Origin: Buxus sempervirens | Taxonomy: Eukaryota; Streptophyta; Magnoliopsida; Buxales; Buxaceae | Direction: 5' to 3' | Length of the DNA: 64,000 bases | Assembly: GCA_947561395.2 (NCBI GenBank) | Contig: OX387183.1 | Span: 6,071,883-6,135,882, forward strand | Part shown: positions 22,341 to 34,982 of the stretch, one piece after another | Numbering within the stretch: the first letter of the stretch is position 1 | How the letters are laid out: every line of letters begins with the position of its first letter | Translations under genes and position numbers: made by a program | The notes under the pieces: generated by a model | The model's input: the letters and a program-made list of their open reading frames with translations, nothing else | Told to the model about the DNA's origin: nothing | Databases searched by the model: none

Positions 22341-25294
22341 ATGTTCTGCAGAAGAACTAGCTTTCTTCTTCATCCCAAACGTTCATCTCCCCACACGAAG
22401 CTATTTACCCGCCAAAACCAAGTAACCTCCTCTCCTCGACCATCTTCTTCAATTTTTAAAATTCTGTGCACCAACGGTCGATTAAAAGACGCTATATTAG
22501 AGATGGCCGTTCAAGGTTTGAAAGTGAAGTTCGAGGGATACGATACTCTCCTCATGCAATGCGTTAACGAGAGAGCCATTACAGAGGGTCAGAGAGTCCA
22601 CGCCCACATGATAAAGACTCGTTATCTTCCACACGTACACCTCAGAACGAGGCTTATTGTTCTCTACACGAAATGTGACTGTTTGGTTGATGCCCGGAGA
22701 GTGCTCGATGAAATGCACGAAACGAATGTAGTTTCTTGGACTGCCATGATCTCCGCCTATGCTCAGAGGGGTCGCCCTTCTGAAGCTCTAGACCTCTTTG
22801 TACAGATGCTAAAATCAGGTATTTTTCTCTCTTAGAATTACACAGTATTAATTCTATATGTTGACAAAGTGGAAGATCCAACAGTAGCAAAGCAACAACT
22901 GAAACAGACAAATTGTTTAATCACCGTTCAAAGAGAGGGACTAAGACTGTACCCCCTGTTGGGATCCTCTCATGCATGCCCACCAATCATGAGCATAGCA
23001 TTTCAAGATGCACTAATCACTCTACCACACCCCCCACATTGAGCACAGTTGCAAACTACCATGTATTAGCTTTGACACGGCATGAGATGGACAGCAAATA
23101 GGAGTGGAAGAAAAACTTTGATTAAAAGAAGAAAAAATAAAGGATATGCCACACATTGAGCACACCTTTGATACGACACAAGATGGACAGCGTACAGCAG
23201 TCGAAGAAAAGAAAAGAATGATGTCAGTAGAGTATTGCTGTTACATAGACAGGGTTCAAATCCTCTAGCAATTGTGTTGTTAGCTATCTGTGCAGTCAAT
23301 GGCTGCCAATCTGCACGTCACAACACAGACATGTACAGTATCAGAGCTGTTAGCTGCACCATTGCAGAGGATTTGGTCCCATGCGGACAATAAAAGATTA
23401 GATATAATTCATCCATGTAATCAGAAATCCTGTTCTAACTCTTACGAAGGATAATGTTAGTGTAGTGGCTCTTAACATTTATATGTTTGAGAATTTCTAT
23501 GATGCAGACACAGCCAGTTCATAGCTGTTGCATGCAGCATTGTTCCAATTTGTGTTATGATATTCTGTATTTCTAATTAAAGTAAAACTGACAGCTGAGT
23601 TTGCAAAAATTTGTGCTCGGTTTGTGGTTTTTTGTAGCTAATTATTGACTCTCGTCTATATCTTTTAAATGGTGCACCAAAAACTGGCATGTAAATCCAA
23701 ATTATAATAATTGGCAAGAGGAAGTTAGACACCCAATACAGAACTAGAACTTGAGTTTCAAATTTTTATTTATTTTTTATATATTTTGTAAAGATCCCAT
23801 GGATAATGATGACAAAGCTCCGTGACTGCCTGCTCTTCACAAAATTCAGGTACGCCACCAAATGAGTTCACATTTGCGACTGTGTTTACAACTTGTACGG
23901 GTACTTGTGCGCTTGACCATGGTGCACAAATTCACTCACTTGTAATCAAGAGCAGTTTTGAGTCACATATATTTGTTGGGAGCTCTCTTCTTGACATGTA
24001 TGCCAAAGCCGGTAAAATCCATGAAGCACGTGGAGTTTTTGAGGGGTTGCCAGAGAGGGATGTTGTTTCTTGTACTGCAATCATTTCAGGTTATGCGCAG
24101 CTAGGTCTTGATGAGGAGGCATTAGAACTATTCCGCCAGTTGCATAGTGGTGGAATGAGCCCAAACTATGTTACATATGCCAGTGTATTAACTGCATTGG
24201 CTGGCCTTGCCTCCTGTGATCATGGCCGCCAGGTTCACAACCATGTCATACGGTCTGAATTACCCTTCTATGTGGTTCTTCAGAACTCTTTGATTGATAT
24301 GTATGCAAAATGTGGGAGCCTTAGTTATGCAAGAAGGGTTTTTGATGGGATGTCTGAGAAAACAGTGATCTCATGGAATGCAATGATGGTGGGATACAGT
24401 AAGCATGGGTTAGGAAGGGAAGTTATAGAGCTCTTCAGGTTGATGAGAGAAAACAAACAAGTCAAACCTGACACTGTGACTTTCATGGCTGTCTTATCTG
24501 GTTGCAGCCATGGTGGCCTGGTAGATGAAGGACTGGACGTATTGGAAGAGATGGTTAATGGGAAAGATGGGATTAAGCCAGAAAGTGAGCATTATGGATG
24601 TGTTGTTGATCTATTTGGACGCACTGGGCGAGTAGACAAAGCTTTCGAATTCGTTAAACAGATGCCATTTGAACCAACGGCAGCTATTTGGGGTTCACTT
24701 TTAGGTGCTTGTAAGGTCCATGCTAACATTCCTATTGGAGAATTTGTAGCTCATCGCCTTTTTGAGATTGAGCCACAAAATGCTGGGAACTACGTCATTC
24801 TGTCCAATTTATATGCTTCTGCTGGTAGATGGGAGGATGTAACTAGTTTGAGGCAGTTGATGAAAGAAAATGCTGTGACAAAGGAACCAGGGCGAAGCTG
24901 GATCAAGCTAGGTCAAACCCTTCACACTTTTCATGCAAGTGATCGTTCCCATCCAAGAAGGGAAGAGGTATTCATGAAGGTGAGGGAATTGTTGGTAAAG
25001 ATTAAGGAGGCTGGTTATATTCCTGATCTCAGCTGTGTGTTGCATGATGTGGATGAGGAGCAGAAGGAGAAGATACTCTTTGGCCATAGCGAGAAACTGG
25101 CAGTGGCATTGGGGATGATTGGTACTCCTGAAGGGCGTCCTATCCAAATCATCAAAAACCTACGTATATGTTCTGATTGCCACAATTTTGTAAAGTTTGT
25201 ATCGAAAGTTTATGGAAGAGAAGTATCTTTGAGGGACAGCAACCGTTTCCATAACATTGTTGCTGGATGCTGTTCTTGTGGAGATTACTGGTGA
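22341..25294 (+). CDS. PPR-DYW protein, At3g13770-like, probably mitochondrial
   Basis: Two exons, 22341-22818 and 23850-25294, join in frame to 640 residues. The first Met of a targeting-like N-terminus (MFCRRTSFLLHPKRSS) was chosen; the frame is open further upstream, but that would add 62 residues without family support. Repeated PPR units are visible, for example LIDMYAKCGSLSYARRVFDG followed by VISWNAMMVGYSKHG. After them come the E-type motifs and a DYW domain with HSEKLA (the HxE of the deaminase), CSDCH (CxxCH) and the ending CSCGDYW. All zinc and catalytic positions are intact, so C-to-U RNA editing in an organelle is the likely job. The related Arabidopsis protein is annotated as mitochondrial. 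The 1,031-bp intron is notable because most plant PPR genes lack introns. Confidence 0.92.
22819..23849 (+). other. Intron of the PPR-DYW gene
   Basis: Donor 'cag|gtattt' and acceptor 'ttcag|gtacg' join in phase to make ...LKSG-TPPNEFTF, the expected PPR continuity. Inside are two diverged copies of a unit with 'cacattgagcaca', 'ga(t/c)a(c/t)g' words and 'gatggacagc', at about 23033-23115 and 23148-23217. No other feature was recognised. Confidence 0.6.
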
Positions 25295-25844
25295 ATGATG
25301 AAGACCCTCTAATGCTAGTAGATCTTTCCACTTAAAGGAGGCCTTTTTTGGGAGCCTTATTAGATTGGTATCCAAATTGACCTGAAGATTGTGGTGATAC
25401 TTGATGGATTAATGAGATGAGAAAGTGTTCAGGGTCCAGAATGGAATCACAGAGATAAGATCTTGACAAAATGAAACAAGTTCTCTTTTTGGTTATTCGT
25501 TTCTACATTGGCTATCCTTCCAACTTTCCCGTAACAGAATTTGAAAATTGCTGCCATGGATCCAAAGCTACTTGGTGTGTCAAAGCATCTACTGTACATT
25601 GAGAGAGTATCCCTCAAACTGCTCTTTGGGTTTCCTTTGAAGTTCATGATTTTTCATTCCTTCATGCAGATAGAATATATAATAATTACATAGTTTGTTC
25701 ATTGCAGATATATTCCTGAATGTAAAGAACGTGGTGAGTAACCCAATTATAAGAGAGAGTTCAAGCATTCTTTCAGGTAAAAAGGAAGAAAATAAATTGT
25801 GGGATGCACATTTCTGGTAAGCAAGGACCATGATATGATGGCAA

Positions 25845-25985
25845 AAGCATTGGGCTGCCAGCATGAGAACACCGGTTCTGGTTTGAGCGAAGCCACTTTG
25901 CATGGAAATGGCAAAGTTTAGGTCTGTTGCCAATCTGCTCCTCCCAGGACTGGGACCCACACCATGTTATAGTCATTTTATTAAG
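25845..25985 (+). mobile_element. SINE-like fragment
   Basis: The stretch has 'gggctgccagc', then 'ggttctggtttgagc' (like a Pol III box B), then 'gccactttgcatggaaatgg' and 'ctcctcccaggactgggacc'. This order is typical of a common tRNA-derived plant SINE family. A related, more decayed copy lies at about 47985-48140. Confidence 0.5.
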
Positions 25986-27072
25986 TCTAACATAGGATAT
26001 CAATAAAATGGATCAGGGCACCCAACTTAACATGGATGCTCTTGCCACATGCTTTCAAGCCTTATATTTTGACGTCCTTTGTTCTGTTTTTGTAAAATTA
26101 AATGTGCATCAGTCAGTGTTGCTCCACAAGCAGGGAGGTTGACATATTTGGTTGAAGTGGTTTCTGGAATTCAGGGGGTACATAATGAAACATATACTTC
26201 ATCACTCATGTTGAATCTAGATAGACTGAGAATGAAGATCAAAGTTTCTATTCAAAATTTCAAACAGTACATAGATTGTATTAATATTTTCTTTTGCATA
26301 GATGTCCTGAAGATTCTATTGCATTACTGACATTGTGATTTAAAGAAATCAGTGTTGCTATTCTGCAAGTGCACAGAATTTTGTTAGAAAACATGTGTAG
26401 TGGATATCCTCTTTGTTAACATGGCTCAGAGACCGAAAACGTTGACTTCAGACAGTGTAATGGTTTCACTAATTATGTGATATTTTTAGACTTTGTGACT
26501 TTGTCTGAAATTTTCATGTTTTGGGATGTCTTTAACACAGATTTCACCTTTGTCATACATGATTCTAGCATATTACCAGAAAAGTTCTGCAGATACTAAT
26601 GCATGGTGCCCTCTTCTTTTGTGGGTGAAAGAATTTAGTAGCTTGAAGAAAATATACATGTGATCCACATTGTAAGATACTAAGATATGTGTTCAACCTG
26701 CTTATTGTAAACCTAATTGCTCTGCTGATCTTAAAATATTTAGTTTCTAATGTTCAGCTAGAAAATTTTAACTTTTAAACTTCATTAGGATTACTTATTT
26801 GATAAGCTTATATGAAAGTTAATAACATTCTAAAAACATTGACGGAAAATTTCATTGAAAATTTATATATGAATACAGATACAACTTCAAAAACTTAAGA
26901 CTTGAAAAACAAACAATGACATAAAATAGGAGATCAATCTCTCACTTTTTCTTTTTTCCCTTTTCATTCTCTTTTTTTTCAAATTAAGGCATGTGATCTC
27001 TTACTCCAGGTAGTTTTGTACCCTAATTCTCTTTGTTTAGAAGGGTAATCTAAGGAAAAAAAGGTATCTAAA

Positions 27073-27146
27073 AAGGGTTCTCCAACTTCCACCTGCTAGT
27101 TAAGTGTTCTCCAACTTCCACTTGCTAGTTAAGGGTTCTCCAACTT
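27073..27146. repeat. Tandem repeat, three copies of about 28 bp
   Basis: The unit 'gttctccaacttccac' followed by '(c/t)tgctagttaag' occurs twice in full and a third time in part ('gttctccaacttcc'). Confidence 0.8.
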
Positions 27147-27787
27147 CCCCCCCTTTTTTTTTCCAAATATTGCCCTCCCCAAACAAAATAATCCTCCACT
27201 ATTCTATAACATGTTGTAACTACGTAGCTACCTCGGGCTGTTTATCTAAGTAGGCCCACGTTTTCTACGCACGTAGCGCTTGCAGCCCCCTTGTTATCAT
27301 GAATTGAAGCACTGAAATGAAAGATATAATCTTGCACAAGAATAAAAATTAAAATAATATAAAAATGAATTATTATTAATTCTAAATTATGGACACACAA
27401 AGAGTAACCTTGTCTTAGGGCTGTAAAAGGATTGAATATCCAAGTCTAAATTCAATTTCTTATTTATATGAAATTAATTGGATTTAAATTATTAACTGCA
27501 TGCTATGCGACGGATAAGATTGTAAATATTGTTCAGATCAAAATGGGTCGAATTCGGATCTAGAAGTTGACCCATCGAGTCACTGACGATCCTAATCGTA
27601 GGTGGATTATTTTTATAGTTTTAGCCAAACATGTCCCTTGTCTCTTGATGCGCAAAATGACCGATATATCCTCTGATCGTCGAAGTCCGAAGTTCCGAAC
27701 TCCAAATCCCAAACAAGGAGCCGAGATCAACCTGGTTTTCTCTTGTTATACCGATCTCTCTCTCCCTCTCTGAAAGCAAACACAAAC

Positions 27788-28153
27788 ATGTCTTCTTCTC
27801 CAAAGGCTTTTGCTGCGGCTGCAGGAATGCTCAGAAACCGTCTCAAACAGTCCCTTCGTACTAGAGGAGGCGGAGGAGACGGACCGAGCCGGTGGACGAG
27901 CCCTGGCCACCAGGAGCGACCAAATGGTTACTTCCTCAATCAAACCCCTCCACCACCAGGCGAGTCCAGAAAATGGGAGGACTGGGAGCTTCCTTACTAC
28001 ATCACTGGCTTCCTTACTGTCGTTATCCTAGGCGTCGGTCTCAACGCCAAGCCCGATTTCACAATCGAGACTTGGGCCCACCAGAAAGCCCTCGAACGGC
28101 TCGAGAAGCAGAATGTCGCTCTATCTGCCCCCTCCGGCGATGAATCCGATTAG
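27788..28153 (+). CDS. Complex I subunit ESSS / NDUFB11-like
   Basis: A single exon of 121 residues. The start is the ATG at 27788 after a CT-rich leader; the frame is open upstream to 27743, but the family begins near MSSS. The Ala/Arg-rich N-terminus with RLKQSLRTRGGG suits a mitochondrial protein. PNGYFLNQTPPPPGESRKW and WEDWELPYYITGF precede one membrane segment (about residues 69-86), then a charged tail (ETWAHQKALERLEKQN). This layout matches the ESSS subunit of NADH:ubiquinone oxidoreductase, an accessory protein of the membrane arm of respiratory complex I in the inner mitochondrial membrane. The Arabidopsis copies (At2g42310 and At3g57785) sit between the same neighbour families. The acidic end GDESD is short. 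Confidence 0.9.
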   Translation: MSSSPKAFAAAAGMLRNRLKQSLRTRGGGGDGPSRWTSPGHQERPNGYFLNQTPPPPGESRKWEDWELPYYITGFLTVVILGVGLNAKPDFTIETWAHQKALERLEKQNVALSAPSGDESD

Positions 28154-30814
28154 TCGGTGGTCTGGGTAATGGTTAATTCACAATACCCATTTCTTGGTTT
28201 TGACTTCCTTTGATGGATTCTAAGATGTCGATGTGGGGAATGTTGAATTTATGTTTATAAATGGGAGTATGTAGTTCAATAAGATCTTTACTGTTGAATT
28301 TGAGATACTGAAGATCTTAATTGATGGTTTCTAACGAGTTCTCGAAATGTTTGGAATGAACATATTTTGAGAAGTTTACAGTCTGTTTTACTCAGTTTAT
28401 GTCTTATGGTACATGTGATTCTGTGGGGATGATGAAGTCAGTTTTCGTTGATTTTTTTTCTTGTTTAAAATTTTTAGTTAGCAGGCCAATTGTAGCAAAA
28501 CAAAGAAATATAGTTTCCTTAATGATATAATTCTGTCATTCAGGGATCACCGACAGCAGTTAGTTGGTTATGGACACCAGTTATGATCCTTTCCGTTTAC
28601 AAAAAGCTCATTTATACTACAGTGTATGCACTGCAAAATTTCCCAATCCACCCTCAAGAGGCCTGAAATTTTTGTGTTTTTGTTGAATTCTTTGATGCCA
28701 GCGAGACAAGGGAAATATTTTTATAATTACTATGTCACCTATAAATAGTGAGTTGGCACTTGGAGAGCTGGGATCATGAAATGAATTTCATTCAGTCGAG
28801 CTTCATCCATGCCATCTTTAGTTTTCACCACGATGGCCATGATGTTTTTCCCAACTCTATATTAATCAAACAATGATTACTGTTTAGTTTAGGATTCAAA
28901 TTGGTTGATTTATCTTTATGACACACCGATAATATTTATTGTGATTGAAGGCTGTTCTAAGCATACCATGTCTTTTCTTTACCCAGTCCCACATTTTTTA
29001 GCCTTTTTTAGCTTGGGTCTATTCACTTATCCTAGTTAAATGGTAAATTAGAGTCATGTAATAGTGTTTTATCCTTTTATTTTATGAACTACTATGATTT
29101 TTCTTTGCAATAAATGAATTCCTAAAGTAAAACCTAAACCCAACTTGTTCATCACAAAAGAAACCTAGACCCAACTGGGCAAAGCCTGTTGTGTTCTATT
29201 TGATTCTGTTGACTCTTTCTTTTCTTTTTCTCTTCTTTTTTTTTTTTATCAGTTTCAAATTTTAATATGTGCAAATTGTTGAATTATGTCAGCTTGCTTT
29301 GTTTGTGCATTCAGCCTTCCATATTCTTTAGATTCATTGTAGTAAGAAAATCCTTACATTCTAGAGACAATCCAAGTGTTACTGCAGTCAAATTTTTCAA
29401 AGATAGTGTCCCATCTATGTTATATTAATATATGTCTAACAACAATGTTCTGCCTATCTTCTTATTTTGTGCTTCCTGTCCTTCCTACTTGATGTCATGA
29501 TGAGTAATTGTCTTTTTAAGATCCATTTTTGTAGTTATCCCATGCCTTCCATAGTTTAGCTTGTGGAGGATATTGTAGTCCCTTAACATGTTTTGATTCA
29601 TCATGTTCTATTTTTTTCCTCTCTGGTTTCTAATTTAGATTCACTTTGTGGGGTTATCCTCCAAAACTTTAGAAGGGCACTAGTCCTTGATTGGTGGCTG
29701 TAATGACACCTGTTATGTTGCAACAACAGGAGCTGCAACACAATCGCAAATTCTTTATCATAAACATCTCATGAACCCAGTGATACTAGCACAAACTCAA
29801 ACGAATAATGCTACTAGAGTTGCTTAGCATAACCACTTACAACCATGAACTCACATACTTCCTTTCAAAAACACCAAGATTATGTTGTGCGTGAATAATG
29901 TGCCAAATGATTGTATGTTGTCACTCCTATTCAGCGAACATGCATGAACTTTAATGTTCGTGTTTGAAGATCTTAGGAGTAATTTTGATTGTTCCAAATT
30001 CAATTAAATGGATTCTTTTCTCTTAATTATGAGAGCTCCATTACTCTTTCCAGTGTAAGAGAGAGGTATCATGAAAAGAATAAAAGAGATTATCTAAAGA
30101 TTTATTTTCAAAAAAAAAGATAAAAAAACTTTGCAATAGTGAACTTGATTGGATGACTAAACAAGGAGCATGTGTTCCTTTTGTAATATATTAAAAAAAA
30201 TTCTAACAGAACTCCCAAATCAATCAATAAATCAATAGCCAACTGCCTTATCCCAACTAGTTGGAGTCGGCAACATGAACTCATGTTCCTCTATTCTATA
30301 TAGTAAAAATCATATTTTCAATCAGCTTATAGGCATTCAAAACTTTTCTATCCATGTATTTTTTTTGGGGCCTTTTCCATACTTGTTTAGAAATTTCAAC
30401 AAGTATCGCTCACACCTTCTCACAACTGCCTCTATAGGTCTTTTTTTTTACGTATCCAAACCATTGTAACTTACTTTTTATTTTTTATTTTTTATCTTGT
30501 CACTTATTTAAGCAACACTTGACCACTCTTGAATAATCCTGTTCCTTATCTTTTCTAGTGTTCCCACACACCCAATCTCAATATCCACATCTCAACAAGG
30601 CTCATCCTACACATGTTTTGCTTTTTGTCCAATATTTTTATCCATTCTAGCTTCTTACAGGAAGATTCTGGCCACTGGTTCTGTATTGGGAATAGGTCCT
30701 TTCCAGCTCTTATGAATTATGATTGTTGGAGACCCAGAACTTGGTGTCCCAGTTAAAGCAGTCCTGTGGTCGCTAAAAAAGTTGCCTTTTTTTGTTTTAT
30801 ACAAATTTTTTTGA
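28154..30814. other. Intergenic DNA, no gene seen
   Basis: AT-rich sequence following the ESSS gene, with no recognisable coding region. At about 30236-30620 is sequence starting 'caactgccttatcccaactagttggagtcggc' in pieces and ending in 'cccaatctcaatatccacatctcaac'; this wording is familiar from antisense plant RTE-type LINE debris, but the copy is too decayed to define. Confidence 0.4.
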
Positions 30815-32892
30815 CAGGTTATTCATGGTTGACATTCTCACTCGTAGGAAAATGAATTTCCCTAATCACAACATCTTTGTGATGCATGAGGAACGAATGG
30901 ATCACTTATTCATGCATTGCTGTTTCATTTTGTCACTCTGATGAATTACTCAAGACATTTAGTGATTTGGGTTTTTGAAAGCTCGTGGCATTTAAAAGGA
31001 AAGGAATGCAAGAAACAAAGTCTACTATGGAGGCTTTTTCTGGCAGATATGCAAGATAGAAAATCTTATATGGAAGATTCTGCTTGCAATTTAGAGGTGC
31101 AGCCCTTTAGCCTTTCTTGTAGAATGGTAACATGTGATATGGAGTCTTGCCTGTAGAAGGCCATTGAATGTTTGAGGCCGATTACTTCTCTCAGCTACTA
31201 GCAGATGTTTACTCTTGCTTCATGAAACTTGTGAGGATATGTGACTTCACCGAATCAGATATTCGTATTTCCTCTCATCTGGAATCTGAACACCCCTTCT
31301 AAAGTAGCCATTTTCCTTTGGAATGAATCTTTGGTCAAAATTCTGACAATTGACCTTCTTGTTTCTGCGAATTAGATGATTTCTAGTATGAGTTCGGACA
31401 GTGCATCATCTTCTCCATTTTTTTTTTCTATTTGGGTATCTTTTGTCTTATTATCTACCCAATGCTGGAGTGTTTTGGTCAATGCCTGGGGACCTGCATC
31501 ACAAGCATATGTTTTCACCTACTTTTTTTTTTTTTGGTAGAAATGTTTTCACCTACTTGGAACATAATGATCCTGCGACAAGAAAGCCATCTTAATTGAC
31601 TCCAAGTTGCTCCCTGTAAGTCTTCTGAATTTGAAATCTTATGGCTTTTGCTAGAAGGGATGCTATTTATCATCACTGGTCTATTTAGGATGATATTGAT
31701 AAATTGTAGCAGTAAGTTACCTGGGTGTTTAAGTGTTTAACTGAAGTGAATTTTCAGCATCAAAGTGAATGCTGATGTAACACTGTTCTTTTAGAAACAT
31801 GATACAAGTAAACATTTTTTGTGATGGTTAACTTGATTTTGCAGTGTAATTTATATTGGATGGATTGAGTGAATCTTGATCTTCATACTGTGTTCCCTGA
31901 AAAGACTGTCAAAATATTTTTATTTTCTCTGTTATGATTGCTCTGCTGAAGAAAGTGCTATATAAACTCAAAAGAGCATGATTTCTGGTGAGTCTGAATG
32001 ATTTCCATCAACTGGAGATTATACATAATCCAAGAAATATATTAGTTGTCTGAGGATATGTATTAAAAGAAGAATGTTCAAGAGTCAAAATGTTGAAGGC
32101 CCGATGAATGCAATGATTGGCGTTCCATTGGAAGTGAATCTGAATATTAATACATCATATCCATCACTTATTAATTGGTAGCTTGGGTTCACAATTCAAA
32201 GTGGGGGACTACATGTTTCACAATTCTCTTTATATCATTAGCCAGTTTGTTTCTTCATATTGTCAATTAAACCTTCTTTGTCTCCTTTAAGAATCTTTGT
32301 AGTCCTTAAATTTTATATGACAATCTGCTCACATCTTTGTTGGTTACCAAGAGTTTTGTTTTAGTTTCCAGATGAGTTGGGGAGCTGGGGCTACTATGTT
32401 GTAAGATTAGGATCTCTGAAGGGAAGGAAGCTTTATCCAAGATGAAGATAGGAGAAGTTATAGGAGTATATGATATATGATATTAAAATTGAAGTATGAA
32501 CTGAGTGGGAGAGATCAATATTATTGGGGTTTTAACCAAATAATTTTGGAGTTTCATGAATTGTACCAATGTCAAATGCTTTGAGGGAAAGTATAGTGAT
32601 ACCAGAGGATTTTCGATGACATAAGGTGCAGCAAGGTTGGTCTTTTGGATCAGGTGATATCAGCAGCAGCTATGTGGGCATCAGTCCATAAGGATTTCAG
32701 CACTTATCAAGTTATTGATATTGTTAGGAATTGGGCCTCTATCGTTCACTTCTGATTGTATTTACTTTATTATATGTTTTTGGATTGTGTTTGTGTTTGT
32801 TTCTGTTTTGTACTCTTTGGAATGCCTACTCCTTGTGGGTGCTCCTTTCTCTTGATATGAATGAATTTCATTACTTATCAAAAAAAAAGAAT
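30815..32892 (+). mobile_element. L1-type LINE remnants (zinc-knuckle region and 3' end)
   Basis: Translated pieces match the zf-RVT segment that follows the reverse transcriptase of plant L1 LINEs. About 30815-30935 reads DILTRRKMNFP and ERMDHLFMHCCF. About 31295-31375 reads TPSKVAIFLWNESLVKILTI. About 31470-31500 reads GVFWSMPGDL. The pieces are in different frames and with stops, so they are dead. The order suggests two overlapping fragments. Near 32860-32890 'tttcattacttatcaaaaaaaa' resembles an L1 3' end with a poly-A tail. The stretch between about 31620 and 32650 shows nothing I can identify. Confidence 0.55.
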
Positions 32893-33236
32893 AAGAAGAT
32901 GTTCGAAGCTGTAAAAAATATTTTAGAATGAAGCTTCTGAATCAACCCATTAAATTATTGAAAAGATAAATGGAACAAAGGTTAAGAATAATAACTCATC
33001 TTAGAAAATTAGTTTGGCTTTATGCCAAGGAGGTCTACCTTTGGGTTGAAAAGATCTTTACATCTTCTTTATCAATCCAGAGAATGCATTAAATAAAGTC
33101 ATAAAACAGTTAATCTGATCAAAATAACACCAATTATATATATTAAGATTATTAGAGACATTTACAGGGGATCTTTAACTTAGGTGAGATCATTGCAATG
33201 TGACAGATTTCCAGTAACAATACAGTAATGTTGAGA

Positions 33237-33890
33237 GTCAGCTATGGGTCCCTATCCTTTTGCTTTAATCATGGATGAATTAATTACTTGTATCCAAGAG
33301 AAGGTTCCCTATTGTATGCTGTTTGTCGAAGATGTGGTTTTGGTATACCAAACTGGATATAGTAAATACAAATTGGAGTTGTGGACGGATCCCTCTTAAT
33401 TAAATGTTTTAAAATAAGTTGAAATAAGACTGGGGATATGGAGTGTAACTCGGTGCAATTAATAGTTGAGGTGAAGCACTTACTACAATTGATAACCAAA
33501 AGATTCCCTCAATCAATTTCATTATCATGGATCTGTTCTTTATGAAGAAAAGGGAGATATTGATGAGGATGCTGAACATTTAAGTGGCAAGGCACTACTA
33601 GTGTGTTATGTGATTTACATGCTCCACTTATAACTAAAAGGAAAATTTTACGAGGCAACCATTATACTTGCTATGACATATGAAGTATAGAATGTTGAGC
33701 AATAAAGAAGCAACTTATTCATAGAATGAATGCTGATGAGATGATGATGCTGAGGTAGATGTGGGAAGACTAGGAAAGATAATGTGAGGAATAAATTTAT
33801 TTGAGAGTATCTAGGTGTTGCCCAAATGAGAGGTATGATAAAGGAAAGTAGGTTAAGATGGTTTCGACATGTAAAGCGAAGATTTAAGCT
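33237..33890 (+). pseudogene. RTE-type LINE reverse transcriptase fragment (decayed)
   Basis: About 33258-33395 reads FALIMDELITCIQEKVPYCM then LFVEDVVLV, matching the palm motif of RTE-clade reverse transcriptase. The catalytic FADD has become FVED. Farther on, about 33725-33885 gives, with stops, MWEDGKDNVRNKF, EYLGVAQMRG and ESRLRWFRHVKR, matching the C-terminal region of the same family. The order and strand agree, so this is one 5'-truncated, inactive copy with about 300 bp of poorly conserved sequence between. Confidence 0.75.
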
Positions 33891-34161
33891 GCAATTGGAT
33901 ACCGAAAAATGGATCACTAGAAACTGATGTTTCTCACAACAAGTTTCCTCAGATTTCCTGACTACTTGAGCAAGATGCATCTTAAGCTTAAAATTTTCTC
34001 GTGTCATTAGAATAAGTGTAGGTTCATCCCACCTTCTTGCAATCCAAAAGGGTGTGGGAAGCAGGATGCCTTGAATTGCCCATGCTCTCCTGCATTCCCC
34101 CCATATCCAAATGTAGCCTTAGTGACACAGTTGCAAGAAAATGCAAAAGGTTATTCATTAA

Positions 34162-34979
34162 GGCTGTGTTTGGAACCCTGGATTCTAGGAGAAAAGAAAA
34201 GAAAATGCTAATTTTTTTTTCTCCTGTTTGTTTTTATAAATAAAAGAAAGTGATTTGGAGAAAAACTTTGTCAAAAAATTCTCTTCTCCTTTCTTTCAAG
34301 GCAAAAGATTTTCTTTCCAAAGAGGTAGAAATTTTGAAAGAATGAGAAAATCCATTATCATTAACCAGTACTAAAACCACCCATCCTACCCCACCACCAT
34401 CCCCTCTACCACACACCATCACCACTCCCACCGCCCGTCACCACTACACCACCTGCCACCACCCACCATCCCACTACCACCACCCCCACCACCACACACG
34501 ATCACCACTCCCACCACCCCTCACCACCACTACACCACCATGACCTCCTGCCACCACCCCACTACCGTCATCCCACCACTGCCCACCAATTACTACCACC
34601 ACCATACCACTGCCAACTGTCTCCCACCATCCCACCACCACCACCACCCCACCGCCACTCATCACCCCACCACCACCCACCACCAATCACCTCCCACCAG
34701 CACCATAACACTGCTCACTGTCACGCACCGCCTGACCCCCACACATCACCCCACTATCACTATCCGCCACCACCCACCCCCACCCATTGACCACCATCAC
34801 CACAACTACCACCCCACCACCACCCACCAACACCACCACTCCCCACCCATCATCTTATTAAAATATGTTCTTCTTTTCTTCCTATTTCTCATCTCATCCA
34901 AACACCAGAAAAGAAAAGAAAACCATCATTTTCTCTCTTCTTTTCTTTTTTCCCCAAATCTAGAGTTCCAAACACAGCC
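34162..34979. mobile_element. Tourist-like (PIF/Harbinger) MITE with a long CCACCA core
   Basis: The left end GGCTGTGTTTGGAAC and the right end GTTCCAAACACAGCC are perfect inverted repeats, and similarity continues inward for about 50 bp. The 3-bp flanks TAA (34159-34161) and TAA (34980-34982) are the target-site duplication expected for PIF/Harbinger. Between the arms, about 34376-34850 is a run of CCACCA, CACCCC and CACTACC words, giving His/Pro/Thr-rich open frames on one strand and Gly/Val-rich ones on the other. No transposase is present. Confidence 0.88.
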
Positions 34980-34982
34980 TAA

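Larger units (their letters stand above)
25295..27787. other. Intergenic DNA, PPR to ESSS gene
   Basis: No further gene was seen. It includes a SINE-like stretch (25845-25985) and a short tandem repeat (27073-27146). The last few hundred bases should contain the promoter of the complex I subunit gene, ending in a CT-rich leader (about 27750-27775) just before its start codon. Confidence 0.5.
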
